Shown: piece after piece, positions 1 through 11,978 of the stretch
Position numbering within the stretch: the stretch's first letter is position 1
Layout: every line of letters begins with the position of its first letter
Source of the DNA: Trichosphaerium sp. ATCC 40318
Lineage: Eukaryota > Discosea > Flabellinia > Trichosidae
NCBI GenBank assembly: GCA_038496445.1
Contig: JALMLS010000299.1
Coordinates: 62,001-126,000 of the forward strand
DNA length: 64,000 nucleotides
Direction: 5' to 3'
Notes under the pieces: generated by a model
What the model saw: only the letters and a program-made list of their open reading frames with translations
Database searches by the model: none
What the model was told of the DNA's origin: nothing
Program-made: the position numbers and the translations under genes

Positions 1-2
1 GC

Positions 3-777
3 AGTCTCAAGACCTTAGTGATCGCAACAAATTCAGTTGGATACTTAGCTTTTTGTATATTATTGTTTGCATACATATTTATTGGAGAAGAAGTACGTTA
101 TGTATTTCTTTGTTGACAACTCTGACAATACTGTCTTCATGGAATTTTTTCTTAACTCTTCTTCTCAGAAATTGACTGTCACGTGCCTTACGGAGCAGTC
201 CGAAATAGATACATTAACTGCAAGAGAAATTATTGCTCTAGTGTACAAACTACTGTTCGTGGGTATCTGCATTGGCTTTGTCGGTGCATTTTTATTTTAT
301 GGCTTTGGTATCACTCATAGCTTAATAAGTGGATCTAAGAAAGTTCAAACTTTCAGTAGCGGTGTAAAAGGTGACAGAAATAGACGCGTACTAAAGGTAC
401 AAGAGGAAGGAAAAAACTAAACACTGATTGTACATTAAGTTTTACTGATATTTTTAGATGATGCTTGTTACTTTTCTATGCTCTTTAGCACTTCTTGGTC
501 AAGCAGCATTACTGCTATATAACTCATTTGCAACGAATCCATCACGAATTGGTATGTTAAAGGCTCTTCTCGCTATAAGTTTTGCTGACTGCTTGCACCA
601 GGTGTGATTGTGTGGATTATTTTTCTTGTATCGATTCCATCATCTCTTCTACTTTATCTCCTCAGTCCTCTGAATACTTTTACAAAGAAGAGAGGTCCTT
701 TACATTCAACACGTACACGCAATACTCAATCACGTACTGCATCTCGTATTGATTCTGCACGGTCGATTCAAAGCTAA
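3..777 (+). CDS. 3' end of a multi-pass membrane protein (partial)
   Basis: The gene enters from the left edge. Four exons join in frame: 3-92, 169-396, 458-551 and 602-777. The introns are 76, 61 and 50 nt, with donors GTACGT, GTACAA and GTATGT. The product has at least four hydrophobic segments: one around 'YLAFCILLFAYIFIG', one around 'LLFVGICIGFVGAFLFYG', one in exon 3, and one beginning 'VIVWIIFLVS' in exon 4. A basic Ser/Thr-rich tail ends in SIQS. The spacing of segments recalls 7TM or THH1/TOM1-like proteins, but the 5' part is missing and I do not recognise the family. The splice joins are well supported because all three preserve hydrophobic reading frames; the function is not assigned. 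Confidence 0.6.
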
Positions 778-1693
778 AAAAAAAATGGAAAAAACTAAGA
801 AAAAAAAATACCAATTTGTTATTATGTAGACGTTAGAGTATATGCGTCGTTAGTTATTGTATAAATAAAAACGTAGTTAAAAAAACATAAACAAAATTTG
901 ATACAATAGCGTACTGTACACGAAAGGCGAAGGATGCCCTTTTCTTTTTTTTTTTGTTTCAAAGTCGCAGGTAGAGGAACAATATTTTGGTTTGGGTGTC
1001 ATACCGAAAAACAAGGAGCACGTTTATTGAACTGAAACTAAAAAAAGGATAATTTCCTACTGAAAAGGAGGTGATTTGGTAGAGTGGAGTGCTATATTAC
1101 CATTCTGCCGTGGTTGTACACTGGAAAAAAACAGCCTTGTTTAAGGCAAATGGCATGGTAACCTTCCCAATAATTGCAAATAAAATTGTGGTTGAATGCG
1201 CTTTCCTCCATGACCTGCCCCAGCTACCTGGCATACGGGTACATTCACAATATTGACTGGTATCTGGAAATATAGATATCTCGTAGTAGCAGAGCAAGTT
1301 ATATCTTTGTTGACTCCAGTTCCAAGACAGCTCCGATTTCCACAACGAAGCATCGCTACCTCGTCTTTGATCACAGGTTACATAACTCGTGGGTTATCAT
1401 AGGTTTTGCTCGGTTTTCTAGCGCTGCAAAGTGCAATACATAAATAAAACTAACAGAAATGCAATGATAACACGAGTCATACTTGTAGATTTGTTGCTGG
1501 GACAGTTGTTAATTTAGTTTATGTTTTCTAAAACATAAAATTAGGAAGTACATAGCCTCATCAATTAAAGCAAAACTAAACCAAACCCGTAGATGGTGAA
1601 TGTTCTCGTACCACTTTAGAACTACACCTGAGGAAACAACACAAATGAATCATAACATAGAGTTTGCAAGAAGTTATTGTTTTTTTTATTTTA
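778..1693. other. Intergenic, no gene recognised
   Basis: AT-rich sequence between two gene 3' ends, with several A or T runs. The minus strand at 1097-1374 has two overlapping short open frames, but neither looks like a known domain and no splice partners were found. No tRNA or snRNA fold was evident by eye. Confidence 0.4.
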
Positions 1694-4600
1694 TTACTTC
1701 TTCTCACCACGTAATTTCGCATTCTCTTCTTCAAGTTTAGCAACCTTTGCACGCTCGTCAGCAAGCTCATTCTTTAGCTTTTTAACTTTATCCTTGTAAT
1801 GCTCAATCTTTTGAAAACCGTTAATAATTTGTGTTTTAAGCTCAACAATCTCATCCTTCATTTTAAGCTGCTCTTTCAAGTCATCAACAATATCTTCCTC
1901 TGATGCATTGCTTTGTTTATCTTCAGCTTCTTTATCATTATTTTTTGTATCAGATACTTCCGTTGAGTTCTTTGTAGGCTTTTCTTTGGTATCTTTTTGT
2001 TTGACATCAGTTTCATCAGGCTTGTTAACTTTATCAGGTTTGACAGTCTTGACGGTCACTTTTCTATTTTTATCATTGTGTTTTGCTTTAATAAAGTACA
2101 GTGGTACTACCGCATCACTAAATGAAACCCATACGTAAGCATACAAATACAGAAAAATAAAAAAAGGATAAAAACCAGTACAAACTAACCTATTTTTAAT
2201 AGCAAAACAAGGAGAGGTAGTTCCCGACTTGTATGTTGATGTTATATTTCCTTTTCTATCACCTTTAAACAAACAATAAGCTTAACATAATATAGTAAAC
2301 AACGCATACACAATGCAAACGTTGAGTGTACTCCTTCTACAGGCTCTTCATCTTCAGAACCAGCTACAATCTGAAAAAAAAAAATAAGCACACCTCTAAA
2401 AACACGTTATGAGCCAAAAGAGTTACCTGGCAAGATCCTAAGAGTGCAGCACAAAGCAAAAACCCTTGCTTGCTTTCGCTTCCACTCGATCCTGTGTGAT
2501 TAATACTTCCTGACAAGTAAACACCTTTACAATAAACTTGTTAGGTTTTTTGTCACGTGCTTTTTTTTGTAAGAGTGGTACCTTCACCGAGTACACCATC
2601 AGTGGATTCTAACCCTTCAGTACATATTTTAGCGACTTCGTCTTCACTAACGCTAACAACACCCAATACTAGCCTTACGCCTTCTGCGAGGTTCTGTAGG
2701 ACGAGAAATAAGTACATATTGAAAACTGTAACAGAAGAAAAAAAAGATAGTCACCTTTGCTTGTTTGGTTTTCTCATTCCAAAGAAATTTGAAAACAAAT
2801 TTCTTTAGTCTCTCTTTAACAATCTTTGCCTCATCTATAAATTCTGTTGCTACACCCTCTTTCTTTACCTAAGAATTACGAAAATTAGGTTTTTTTTGAA
2901 AAACTATCAAGGCAAAAGCTCTCGTGAATACTTACAGATGTGATGAGTGTCTTCATAGCTTTTACTTTTGTAGGGGTCGATAATGCATAAGATTCTTCAA
3001 CCGTCCACTCGCTACAGTCCATCAAACTGTAAAGCTAAAAAGAAAGAAAAATAAGAACAAAACAATCAAAATTTCAAACTGTAAAAGGAGGGGTGAAGAC
3101 TATTAAAACACGTACAGTTTTAAACTCTTCAAGTTCATCTTTTGTTCTAGGATCTTCCTTTTCACCAATAAGTTGATACCGAGAAACTGGCGGATTTTCT
3201 ATACATGATAAGTTAGTTAGACTTGTAGAATTGTTTTAGGTTACAAGAAAAAAATAAAACTCTATCGCGTACCTGATATTTCCTCCCACGCAGATGCTTC
3301 GTCGTCAGGTGTACGATGATTTAAAAATCCAGTTCTAAACCTCCACCAAGGGTAAGGAGATTTTTGAGCAATACCAACAAGATAATCAGGTCCTACGCTA
3401 ACCATTTTCCAGGACAGATTACAAACTTCGAAACTCTGATTTAAGTAAGTTCAACAAAAAAAAAAATTAACATCACCATTAATCGTTTAGGAATGTTTAG
3501 CTCTTGATCTCCAACTATGCCCCATACATAAATGGAACCATCCTCTACACATTAATGTAAGTATACCTGGAAGACACAAATTACCAAGTACGTGTTATTG
3601 CGGAAGCTACATCTGGACCTATGGCCACACGTTTCATGTTCTGCAAATCTAGATTTGACACGTGTCAAAATGATCACTTCAAAAAAAAACAATCGCAAAG
3701 TTTACCTTGTACTTTGGTTGGTTTTACCGCGTTTTCAGAATCAGGACCAAGTCCTAGAGCATCACCAGCTCTCCCCCATGTATAAACATCACCCGTTGCT
3801 ACAAACAATAGTCAGAGAAGGGTTGGGGTTTTTTTATCGTACAAGTTAGCGCAATGCATCTTTTTCCAGCAGCTGCAATTTGTTTGAATGTCACACCATC
3901 AATTTCTATTCGTTTTGGTGTTTTTGAGGCTTCTAAATTACCAGAACCCAATTGACCACCATCATTAGCACCCCAAGAGTAAAGTTGCCCATTTTCTATA
4001 AAGAGAGGTGAGTCTTCTTTGTTGTATTTTGTGTTTTTCTTAAATCATTGATTGTCCTTCTTACCTGTGAGAGCTAATGTATGCGCAATACCAGTTGCGA
4101 CGTCCTTGAATATTACTTGTTTTGTTGCTGTCGCAAGAGATTAACGAGACATCGAAGAAAAAAAAAAGAATAAAATAATATTTCCATATTTCAGCACTTA
4201 CTGACAATTAATTTTGGTGTCTTTACACTTCCTCCTTTACCAAGTACTGTTTTTTGACCAATGGCTTCAGCTACTTCTTTACTTCCCCACGTGTACAACT
4301 TACCATCCCCTATTACGACAAAAGTGTCAACAAACAAAAATTGTCAAGTAATTGTTTCCAAAATGATTCTGATAATAATAAAAAAAATTGCGTTTTTGGC
4401 CCGTACATGTCAAAGCTGCGCTGTGGTACTTTCCAGCAGATACCTTAACGAATCGAATACCTGGTAGATCGAGAAGCTTTGGAACTGGTACAATTTCAGC
4501 TAGCATAAACGCGTTAGAGCAAACCCGAAAAACCACACCAAGTCCAACATTAAAAGTGACTTGTACCTTTATCGCTCTTTGTTTTATGACCCAATATCTT

Positions 4601-5246
4601 ACCATCGCCACATCCACCCCATGAGAATGCGCTACCCGATACTATACCCTTTGCGTCAACACCGGCGTCACCTTTTGCGATACCCGATGCTTTTGCGGAC
4701 TCATCCGATACCGCCAGAGAGTGTACGAAGCCTGCGGATATTGATATGAAGCGTGTGTGCGCGATGTCAGGGTTAGAAACGAGCGTCGGTTTTTCAATTC
4801 GTTTTTGTGGAATGGTGCCGTAGCCAAGCTGACCGCTTTCTCCATTACCCCAGGAATAGATATGGCCTGGTTATAATAAATAAACGATGATAGTATAACT
4901 TTTTGCGTACCGTCACCTAGAGCCATCATATGGTCTTCTCCTGCATTGGCTATTGTGAAATCTACGCTTTCGTTGCCAGGTAAACAATGTGGGTGCTAAA
5001 GATGCGTTAGTTTGACATTAATACAACGGTGGGCGTTACGTTATCACTAAAATGCCAATAAACCAGCTTCGATTTCGCTTCATCCCTCCACACATTTGGC
5101 AGCCAATCTGTAGCGATGTTAGCGACCTCCGGTATTTGGAGCGTACCTAATTTGCTATCCCTAGTGTTTATGGTTACTTTCTTGTTTTTACCGCCACGGA
5201 GAAGCCGGACGCTATCAGACTTGGTTGCAATTGGTACAGTGGCCAT
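1694..5246 (-). CDS. RCC1-repeat (beta-propeller) protein with C-terminal coiled coil
   Basis: The gene starts at the ATG at 5246 and reads leftward through about ten short exons to the stop at 1694. Exons show the RCC1 blade signature, for example 'WGNGESGQLGYG', 'WGGCGDGKILG', 'WGSNDGGQLGSGN' and 'WGRAGDALGLG', with at least six blades visible between about 5000 and 3480. Downstream is a conserved-looking segment containing 'YPWWRFRTGFLNHRTPDDE' near 3300-3400, then charged exons, and a C-terminal Lys/Glu-rich heptad region ending in 'AKLRGEKK'. RCC1 propellers act as guanine-exchange factors, ubiquitin-ligase modules or adaptors; nothing here says which. The start lies 115 bases from the HAL start in a head-to-head arrangement. 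Exon borders in the 3' third are uncertain. Confidence 0.75.
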
Positions 5247-5361
5247 GTACGCAGTTATAATAACTTTGGGAACGGAAATTCAGCACTTACGCCAAAAAAA
5301 ACCTCCGCCGTCAACGAAAATCAAAAAAAGAAAAAAAACAAAACAAAAAAATAATATCTGA
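5247..5361. promoter_or_regulatory. Shared divergent promoter, RCC1-like protein / HAL
   Basis: 115 bases separate two divergent ATGs. The stretch contains an A-rich run on the plus strand around 5300-5345 and must hold both 5' UTRs and both core promoters. No TATA box is clear. Confidence 0.4.
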
Positions 5362-7603
5362 ATGATGACATCTACCATTTTACTGGATGGCAATAATCTT
5401 ACTATAGAACAGCTATACGAGCTCGGTACACCTGGAAAACAGATTGATCTGACAGAAGCTGCTTGGAGTGGCATAGACAAATCGAGAGCTATCGTTGACG
5501 CAAAGATAGATGCTCCAGAACCTATCTACGGCATAACTACAGGCTTTGGATCATTTGCACAAGGTAAACTCGCAATTCTACAAATCCGTTTATTTTTTTT
5601 ACGTTCGAATAGTAAAAATACCGCCTGAACGCGTAGAGCAACTCCAGAAGAACCTTATTTTATCACATGCATCAGGAGTTGGAGAACCTTTAGCTCTGGA
5701 ACGTGTAAGGAGGATGTTGGTGTGTAGAATAAACGTTTTAGCAAAAGGTAGTTGATATAACAAACTTGAACGTTATTTTTTATAAAAACACTTTCCACTC
5801 AAAACTCGGCCAGGTTTTTCAGGTGTTAGTAGAGGAGCATTACAAACGTGTATAAACGCGTACAACAACGACTGTTTAGCAATGGTTCCAATTGTACGTA
5901 GAGCGCTACTTGCTTTTTTTGTAATTTTAATAGTTTTCGTCATTTACACTATGTAGCAAGGCACTCTTGGTGCTAGTGGAGATTTAGCTCCATTATCCCA
6001 TATGGCACTAAGCCTTATGGGTAAAGGAAACATGTGGGACGAAATTACAGGGTCGTGGAAGCCAAGCAAAGAGGTGAGTTAAAACGACTTTTTTTTTCAA
6101 TGAATACTCTACTAACAGCAAGTTTAGGTGTTGGCGCGCAAGGGCGTAGCACACCTCAAAATGAAGGTAGAGCTCCGATCTTTTTTTGTAGATTTTGCGC
6201 AGATTTGTAGCACTTTTGATGTGAACGACACTTTTTGAACGAAAAGTTTTTCGTTTTATAAGGGGAAATAGTTTTGACAAGTATTTTTCAAGGCCAAGGA
6301 TGGGTTAGCTCTTATCAATGGTACTCAATTTATCTCTACATACGGATCGGAGGCAATATTCAGGTAAATGTATTCTCTTTTCAACTTTTTTAGCTTACCT
6401 TTTTTACAGGGCAAGACAACTTGCAGAGCAAGCAGATATAATTGCAGCGTTGACTGTTGAAGCTTTAAAGGGTTCAGTGGTGCCTTTTGATCCTCAGATT
6501 CACAATGCAAGACCACATGCAGGTAATTTACCAGAATAGTTCTCACTGCCACCGGTATGTTCTAAGCAGTAGTCTAGGACAAATTAAGTGTGCAAAGCAT
6601 ATAAGAGGATTGTTGACGCCCCTCTCAACCATTGCTCAAAGTCACAAGTGCTGTACTAAGGTTCAAGATCCGTACTCACTTCGATGCATTCCTCAAGTAC
6701 TGATATAACTGCCCGGGATTCTTTGATTAAAAATTTAAAATAGGTTCATGGTATTGTGTATGATACTCTCAACTTTGTGCAAACCGTTATTACGACTGAA
6801 TTGAACTCTGCCACTGACAACCCCATGGTATGCTTCAAATACAAAAATTCTATTCAATCGTTAATTAGCTTTAGGTCTTTAACGAAACTGGTGATATTTT
6901 ATCAGGCGGAAACTTTCATGGGGAATACCCAGCAAAGGCTTTAGATTACTTGGCCATCGCTACTCATGAACTCGGTAGTATAAGCGAAAGGCGTATTGAA
7001 AGATTATGTAACAAAAATCTAAGTGAACTTCCAGCCTTCTTGGTTGAGGAAGGTGGCGTAAACTCTGGGTTTATGATAGCTCATTGCACATCAGCGGCAT
7101 TGGTACGCCTAAAAACATTTCATTGCACATTGCAGTTTGACACATTTTATTCATTGAACCACATGTCACCTCTTTTTGTTCATTTCTGGTTGTAGGTATC
7201 TGAAAATAAAACGCTCTGCCATCCTTCATCTGTGGATTCTATACCGACTTCCGCTTCTCAAGAAGATCACGTTTCCATGGGCGGCTGGTCAGCAAGAAAA
7301 GCAGTAAGGGTTGTGGAGGTAAGGCTATTGCGGTTCATACGTTAAAACAATAACTTTCAATTAATATTGCGATTCTAGAATGTTGAAAAGATTCTCGCAA
7401 TAGAACTTCTTTCAGCGTGTCAAGGTCTTGATTTCGTTTACAAGGAGGGGCTAACATCAACACCTGCAATTAATGCAGTTCATTCGTTTGTTCGTGAACA
7501 TGTGAAGCACTGGGATAAGGATAGATATATGCACCCAGATATCCAAAAGGCAGCTGAACTACTAAAACGTGGTGAAATTGCACGCGTAGCTAACAGCGTG
7601 TAA
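5362..7603 (+). CDS. HAL: Histidine ammonia-lyase
   Basis: The enzyme deaminates L-histidine to urocanate and ammonia, the first step of histidine breakdown, in the cytosol. Exons join to about 500 residues, the usual length. The '[11 protein letters not shown]' motif is in exon 1. The MIO prosthetic-group triad Ala-Ser-Gly lies in '[14 protein letters not shown]' near 5963-6005. Further landmarks are 'GLALINGTQ', 'QDPYSLRC', 'ATDNPMV', '[19 protein letters not shown]', 'NSGFMIA' and '[13 protein letters not shown]'. All are diagnostic of HAL rather than PAL, including the QDPYSLRC and SMG segments. About ten introns interrupt it, for example 5564-5610. The protein ends 'IARVANSV' before TAA at 7601-7603. 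No truncation or missing catalytic residue was seen. Other urocanate-pathway genes are not in the window. Confidence 0.93.
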
Positions 7604-7872
7604 AGAAAGTTACTCAAAAAAAGCAACGAAAATTGTGGCTATTTGTAAAAATAATGAAAAGTAAAGAAGTGACTACCGATCAAATAAACGCATTGCTTGC
7701 CATGTAGTACCTGTACTTGTATTTAAATATATAGCTTGACGCCTTGTATTTTTGCAGTTGGGAGTCAGAATTTGTATGGTTAATAGTAGAGGTAGAAATC
7801 AAATACGTTTTGGGCAAAGTGGGTGTTTTATGTTTTCATCAACAAAAGGGTTCTTGTAAAATGCTTACAAAA
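7604..7872. other. Convergent intergenic spacer
   Basis: 269 bases between the HAL stop and the stop of the opposing hemerythrin gene. It is AT-rich and must carry both 3' ends. No gene was seen. Confidence 0.5.
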
Positions 7873-9028
7873 TTACAATTTAAAGCTACTAGATGACGAA
7901 TGATGTGGATAAAATTCAGCGTAGTTCTTGTACTTGCTCCACATAAAGTATTTGAGAATAATATTCTTAACAAACCAAGGCATCCTCTTGAACATAATAT
8001 CACCTACAATTTGATTTTAGAGCTCAATCTCTTTAAACAAAAGTTTCGATTTTTTTTCTTTCAAAGAGTTAGTACGTACGTTCTTCTACTGTTTGTGAGT
8101 AATAGACAAGTGGAAGTTGAGCGCCAGTTGCATCATTATCCTTGGCATACTTTACAAGTGCTTTTACAATACGTTCTCCATCCTCTTTTGGGATTTTTTC
8201 CATGGCGTCTTTTTCGACTAGAGCCTCTTCTTCATGTTCGCAGTGAGCCTATAGTTGCGTAAATGCGATGATAATACGTATTTATACACAACGAGTTACT
8301 CTAGAATAGCAGCAAAAAATTACGGTTTGGTGGCATTGTACGCACTTTAAATACAACTAAAACGGCAGAAGCAAGGTCTTTCATGGTTGAGACGTCTGCA
8401 GGAGATTAGTAAGTGGCGAGAAACAGAATTGTCGAACCATCAGCTTCATTGACATTCAATTTCGCTTCTCTCACTTTGGCAATAGCATCAACGAGTACTT
8501 TGTGTTCTGCACGAAGTCCTTCAGTTTGCTAGTAAATTTTAGCGTCTTAACAGCTTAAATTATAGTCCTACAGCCAACTAGCGGCTATGGGAGAATAGCG
8601 CACCTCTTTAAACTCTGGTAAGAATTTTTCCAAGTCAGCCCACATAGTTTCTTCCTCTTGTCCGTGGTGAATTTCAATGGCATTCATTACTTCCAATAGA
8701 TGTGAGTATAACGCTAGATAACGTATTTAGCAAAGTTTTTCAATCTACGGTATGAGGTACATTCTCTTCGCTCTTGAGGCCATTCGTCGGCGTGTTTCTT
8801 AATGTGTTTGGTGGCTTGGATAATTCTTTCAAGGTTACGCGTAACAACCCTATGGAAATACGTATTGCCTCTAACTATTGGCGAATACGTTAGTTCCGGT
8901 TGAACATCTGGGTCTTCTTGAATGTAAAACACATAGTATGCCACAGCACTAATTACTACTAATAAAGGGAGCAAGTAAATAAGACCCGGTTGTTTTTGTT
9001 GCATTGTGATTGTTGCAGTTGACGACAA
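7873..9028 (-). CDS. Membrane-anchored hemerythrin-like (HHE) protein
   Basis: The first exon encodes a short N-terminus and one transmembrane helix ('GLIYLLPLLVVISAVAYYVF'), then a soluble region. The first intron (47 nt, donor GTACCT) joins '...PQERRE' to 'SLYSHLLEVMNAIEIHHGQE'. Later exons carry the His/Glu iron-binding pattern of hemerythrin/HHE domains: 'IEIHHGQEEE', 'AEHKVLVDAI' and 'HCEHEEEAL'. The last exon ends 'PHHSSSSFKL' at 7873. The family binds a di-iron centre and handles O2, NO or iron, or, in FBXL5, iron sensing. The ATG could be 9028 or 9003; both precede the helix. The anchor implies tethering to the ER, mitochondrial or plasma membrane; the target compartment is not shown. 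Exact middle exon joins are tentative. Confidence 0.7.
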
Positions 9029-9242
9029 AGAAAAAAAAACAGTGACTTGTCACTCAGTCAAAGTACGGTCTATATTGCTGCTAGCTATTTATAAACGCCA
9101 TTACATGCCACAGTGTTACCCACATCATAAACGCGAATACAAGGGCGTTACTAGTGCTTATTTCAAACGAACGTTAACGTATCAGAAAATTTCTGTCTAT
9201 TAAATCACTTTTACACCTTTTTCTTTTTTTTACGAAATGACT

Positions 9243-11541
9243 CTACTCTCCGCCAGCGCGAAGTTTGTATTGTATACCAACCACCTCATGTGTATGGGTT
9301 TCTCGGCACTCACCAACGAATCTATCGTACTTGAAGTCATGACCAAATAAATCTCCACTCTTCACAATGTAATCTGTGTCTTCTCCCTCAAGCTCATTAC
9401 TGTATGAAGTTTGTCCCAAGACACCTGTGAAATATTCATTAAAATAGAGCATTGGGTTCTCGATAACATACCATGTGGTCGTGTGCCTTTTTTAGGGTTG
9501 TAGTTAATCTTCAAGTTAATGTGACAAGACGAGTGTTTGCTACTTGAAAAGTGCATTTGAACGCTGTATTCTGGTGTTTTGAGTATTGTCTTTCCGTTTT
9601 CTCTTAATTTTCTCTCTATTGAAAGTGATCCAGACTCAATCTTATCACCTGGTTGGACTCTATTATTGTTGAAAGTAACAATATATTCATGATCTTCTCT
9701 GTTACCTAAAAAAAGTTTAGTCAACTACGGTTAACTCGGGTTGGTTACGTACATGCATAAAGGAGCCGTTCTAAACCATTTTTACCACAGGCAAGAATAC
9801 CAAGGCTGCCAAGATAAGTCTTTGTCTTTAAAGGTCGCATATCTGCATCAAGGAATAAAGCGTTCAATTGGAACGTAGTGTCTGATACCAAACTAAATAT
9901 AAAGTTAGAATGAATTAGCAGTGGTGTAGATGACGTGCTTGAACACTCTTTTAGCAAATCCATGAAAGTCAAAGTGTCGTCCTCTAAAGCCTACAAAATG
10001 AGGATCTCCGGAAGCACTTCCCTAAGCCAGTATTAGATAATCAGGTGTTTGATTAAAAAAACGTACAACAGGTGCACCGATTTGAGGAGATACAATGAAC
10101 GCAGTACTTCTTGGAGAAGAACATCTGTCTTCTGGCATTGGGCGCCTAGAATTTTATGTTCAGATGACAAAAAGGCTTCACTAAAACGCACCCCATATTT
10201 GAATAGGATACAGTGTTCATAGCAACATCAGTAACACTACACCTGTAATTTCCATTTCCTTGTGCAGCCCACATAACTATTGAAAAATCACGTGATCAGA
10301 AAAAAAATCTCAAGTAATAATAATAAAATCACGTGATATTTTTTTTCTGATTGCAATAACTATAAAATTAGTACCTTCCCATGAGCATGTGAATGTAGTG
10401 TTAGGTTGAAGATTTACAGTGAATGTTAAGTCTCCATCTCCATTGAGGAAAGCTGCAACCTGTATTCATTTAATCAAACAAAAATATGATCATCGCTCGC
10501 ACATTGCCATCATTGCAAGAAATGCTGCCGGAGACAATAGACCCAAGGTGAGTTGATGGACATACGACTCTAACCTCAGTACTTGACGCTGGATATTGTA
10601 CAGGATTTGATACCCACACAGTTAACGGAGAAGTAGATCCTTGTTATTATCAGAGTAATTAAAAAAAAAACAACACATACCGACTGTGTTTGGCATAGCA
10701 GGGATAGAGTGCCAACTTATAGTACGTGGTGCACAACACAGGAACCGGAGAGCTACATCAAGCTGTGGTTCTACAGATGCGTCTACTATGAGCTCTACGC
10801 GATCAACTGACGAAAAAACAGACTGTGGAGACAACTAATTCTGTTAGTCCAAAACAAGAAAAATAAAATAAAAGGTATACCAAAGGTAGGCAAAGAGCCC
10901 TCCTCCCAAAGAATGCGTCGAGCACAGTTGTGTCCGATCTAACTGAAGTAGGACCGCTTGTAGCTACTATCGAAATTCTGTGCATGTTATCTGGCTCGTC
11001 TTCCAGCATGTACCAGCATCCTTAGATGCTATTTAGTTCGTTTTGTGCAGCAGTATTTATCGTCCGCTAACGCCACAAATACAAAAAAACGTACCACAGC
11101 CTTTCGCTAAGTAATCCACAGGTGGATTGATGTTCGAGTAGTCAAACCGGCAAAAACCTGTTCAAAACTTATTGTTACTAGTTATTAATGCAATACTAGC
11201 CTACCCAGAGAATCAGACGTAGTGCTACAGGTAAGAGCGTCAATTACGACGCGCGCAGTAACTTCAGCACCAATATTTGTAGATGGAAGTAATCTAAGCG
11301 TTCGGAGGGTTAAGATAAGAAGCAAATAAGTAGTTGGCGAATAAACATGTTTTTACAAAAATACGCACGTTGACGTTAACATTCTGTTTCCTAGCCATGA
11401 ACCTCCATTACCTGAAGTTACGACAGTTTCTGTGTTTGGCGCAACAACTCGCGCAATGGCAGGATCTTGTAATAGGTCTATTGAGCATGGTAATTCTTGC
11501 GCCAGCGTAGAGGAAAATAATAAGAGAACGAGGAACAGCAT
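9243..11541 (-). CDS. Secreted protein of unknown function
   Basis: Starts at the ATG at 11541 with a clear signal peptide ('MLFLVLLLFSSTLAQE'). It continues through about ten exons separated by 40-70 nt introns, ending 'YKLRAGGE' at 9243. The inferred mature chain is roughly 550 residues, rich in Thr, Ser and Val, with regularly spaced cysteines (for example 'LTCSTTSDS', 'FLCCAPRT', 'TFTCSW', 'YRCSVTDV'). This suggests extracellular beta-sandwich domains with disulphides. No family motif was recognised. A second methionine-rich exon near 9745-9972 and a Lys/Asn-rich exon near 9460-9700 complete the C-terminus. One intron holds an inverted repeat with CACGTG boxes. It could be a surface adhesin or secreted hydrolase-associated protein, but no function is assigned. 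Confidence 0.6.
10289..10350. repeat. Intronic inverted repeat with two CACGTG palindromes
   Basis: Inside an intron of the secreted protein gene. The segment ATCAGAAAAAAAAT (10299-10312) is repeated in inverted orientation as ATTTTTTTTCTGAT at about 10337-10350. Both arms are next to a TCACGTGAT palindrome (10289-10294 and 10330-10335). The transcript could fold back into an A/U-rich stem. Confidence 0.6.
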
Positions 11542-11978
11542 CTTAGACAGCCAAGCAAGAAAAACTGCTTGACCTCGACGGAGATTTGTGAGTTTTTTAG
11601 ATTATGCCTTCTTGTGGTTTAAGTAGTAGGTACTTGCGTGAGTATTAATGACGCAAGATAATACCTTTAAATAATTTGATATCAACCTTTCTTGTTTGAA
11701 CCAAATAACACGGTCACGTGATACGCGACAAGATGTCCAGGTCAACGTATTATACAAAAAAGTAACGGAAGTACGGTAAAAAAATAAATGTGCTACAACT
11801 TTGTTGCTTGCTCTCTGTGGATACTTACTTTGATGCACACTGGATATATGGAGTTAATAACTCAGATATTTGATTGTGTGCGATCTTGAAAACAGTTGGA
11901 TCCAATGGTTACTGCATTCTGTGCAACGCTATGTGCATGGCAGGGTGTTTAATATAATTATTTGTGTTTTGCTTTACA
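11542..11978. other. Intergenic, no gene recognised
   Basis: 437 bases between the secreted-protein start and the PIG-S stop. Short open frames on both strands lack ATG-supported domain content. One TCACGTGATACG palindromic site lies near 11715. Confidence 0.45.

Noticed and set aside
1097-1374. Two overlapping minus-strand frames suggesting a Cys-containing small protein
   Set aside because: The frames overlap each other, share no known motif, and no splice partner or supporting signal was found.
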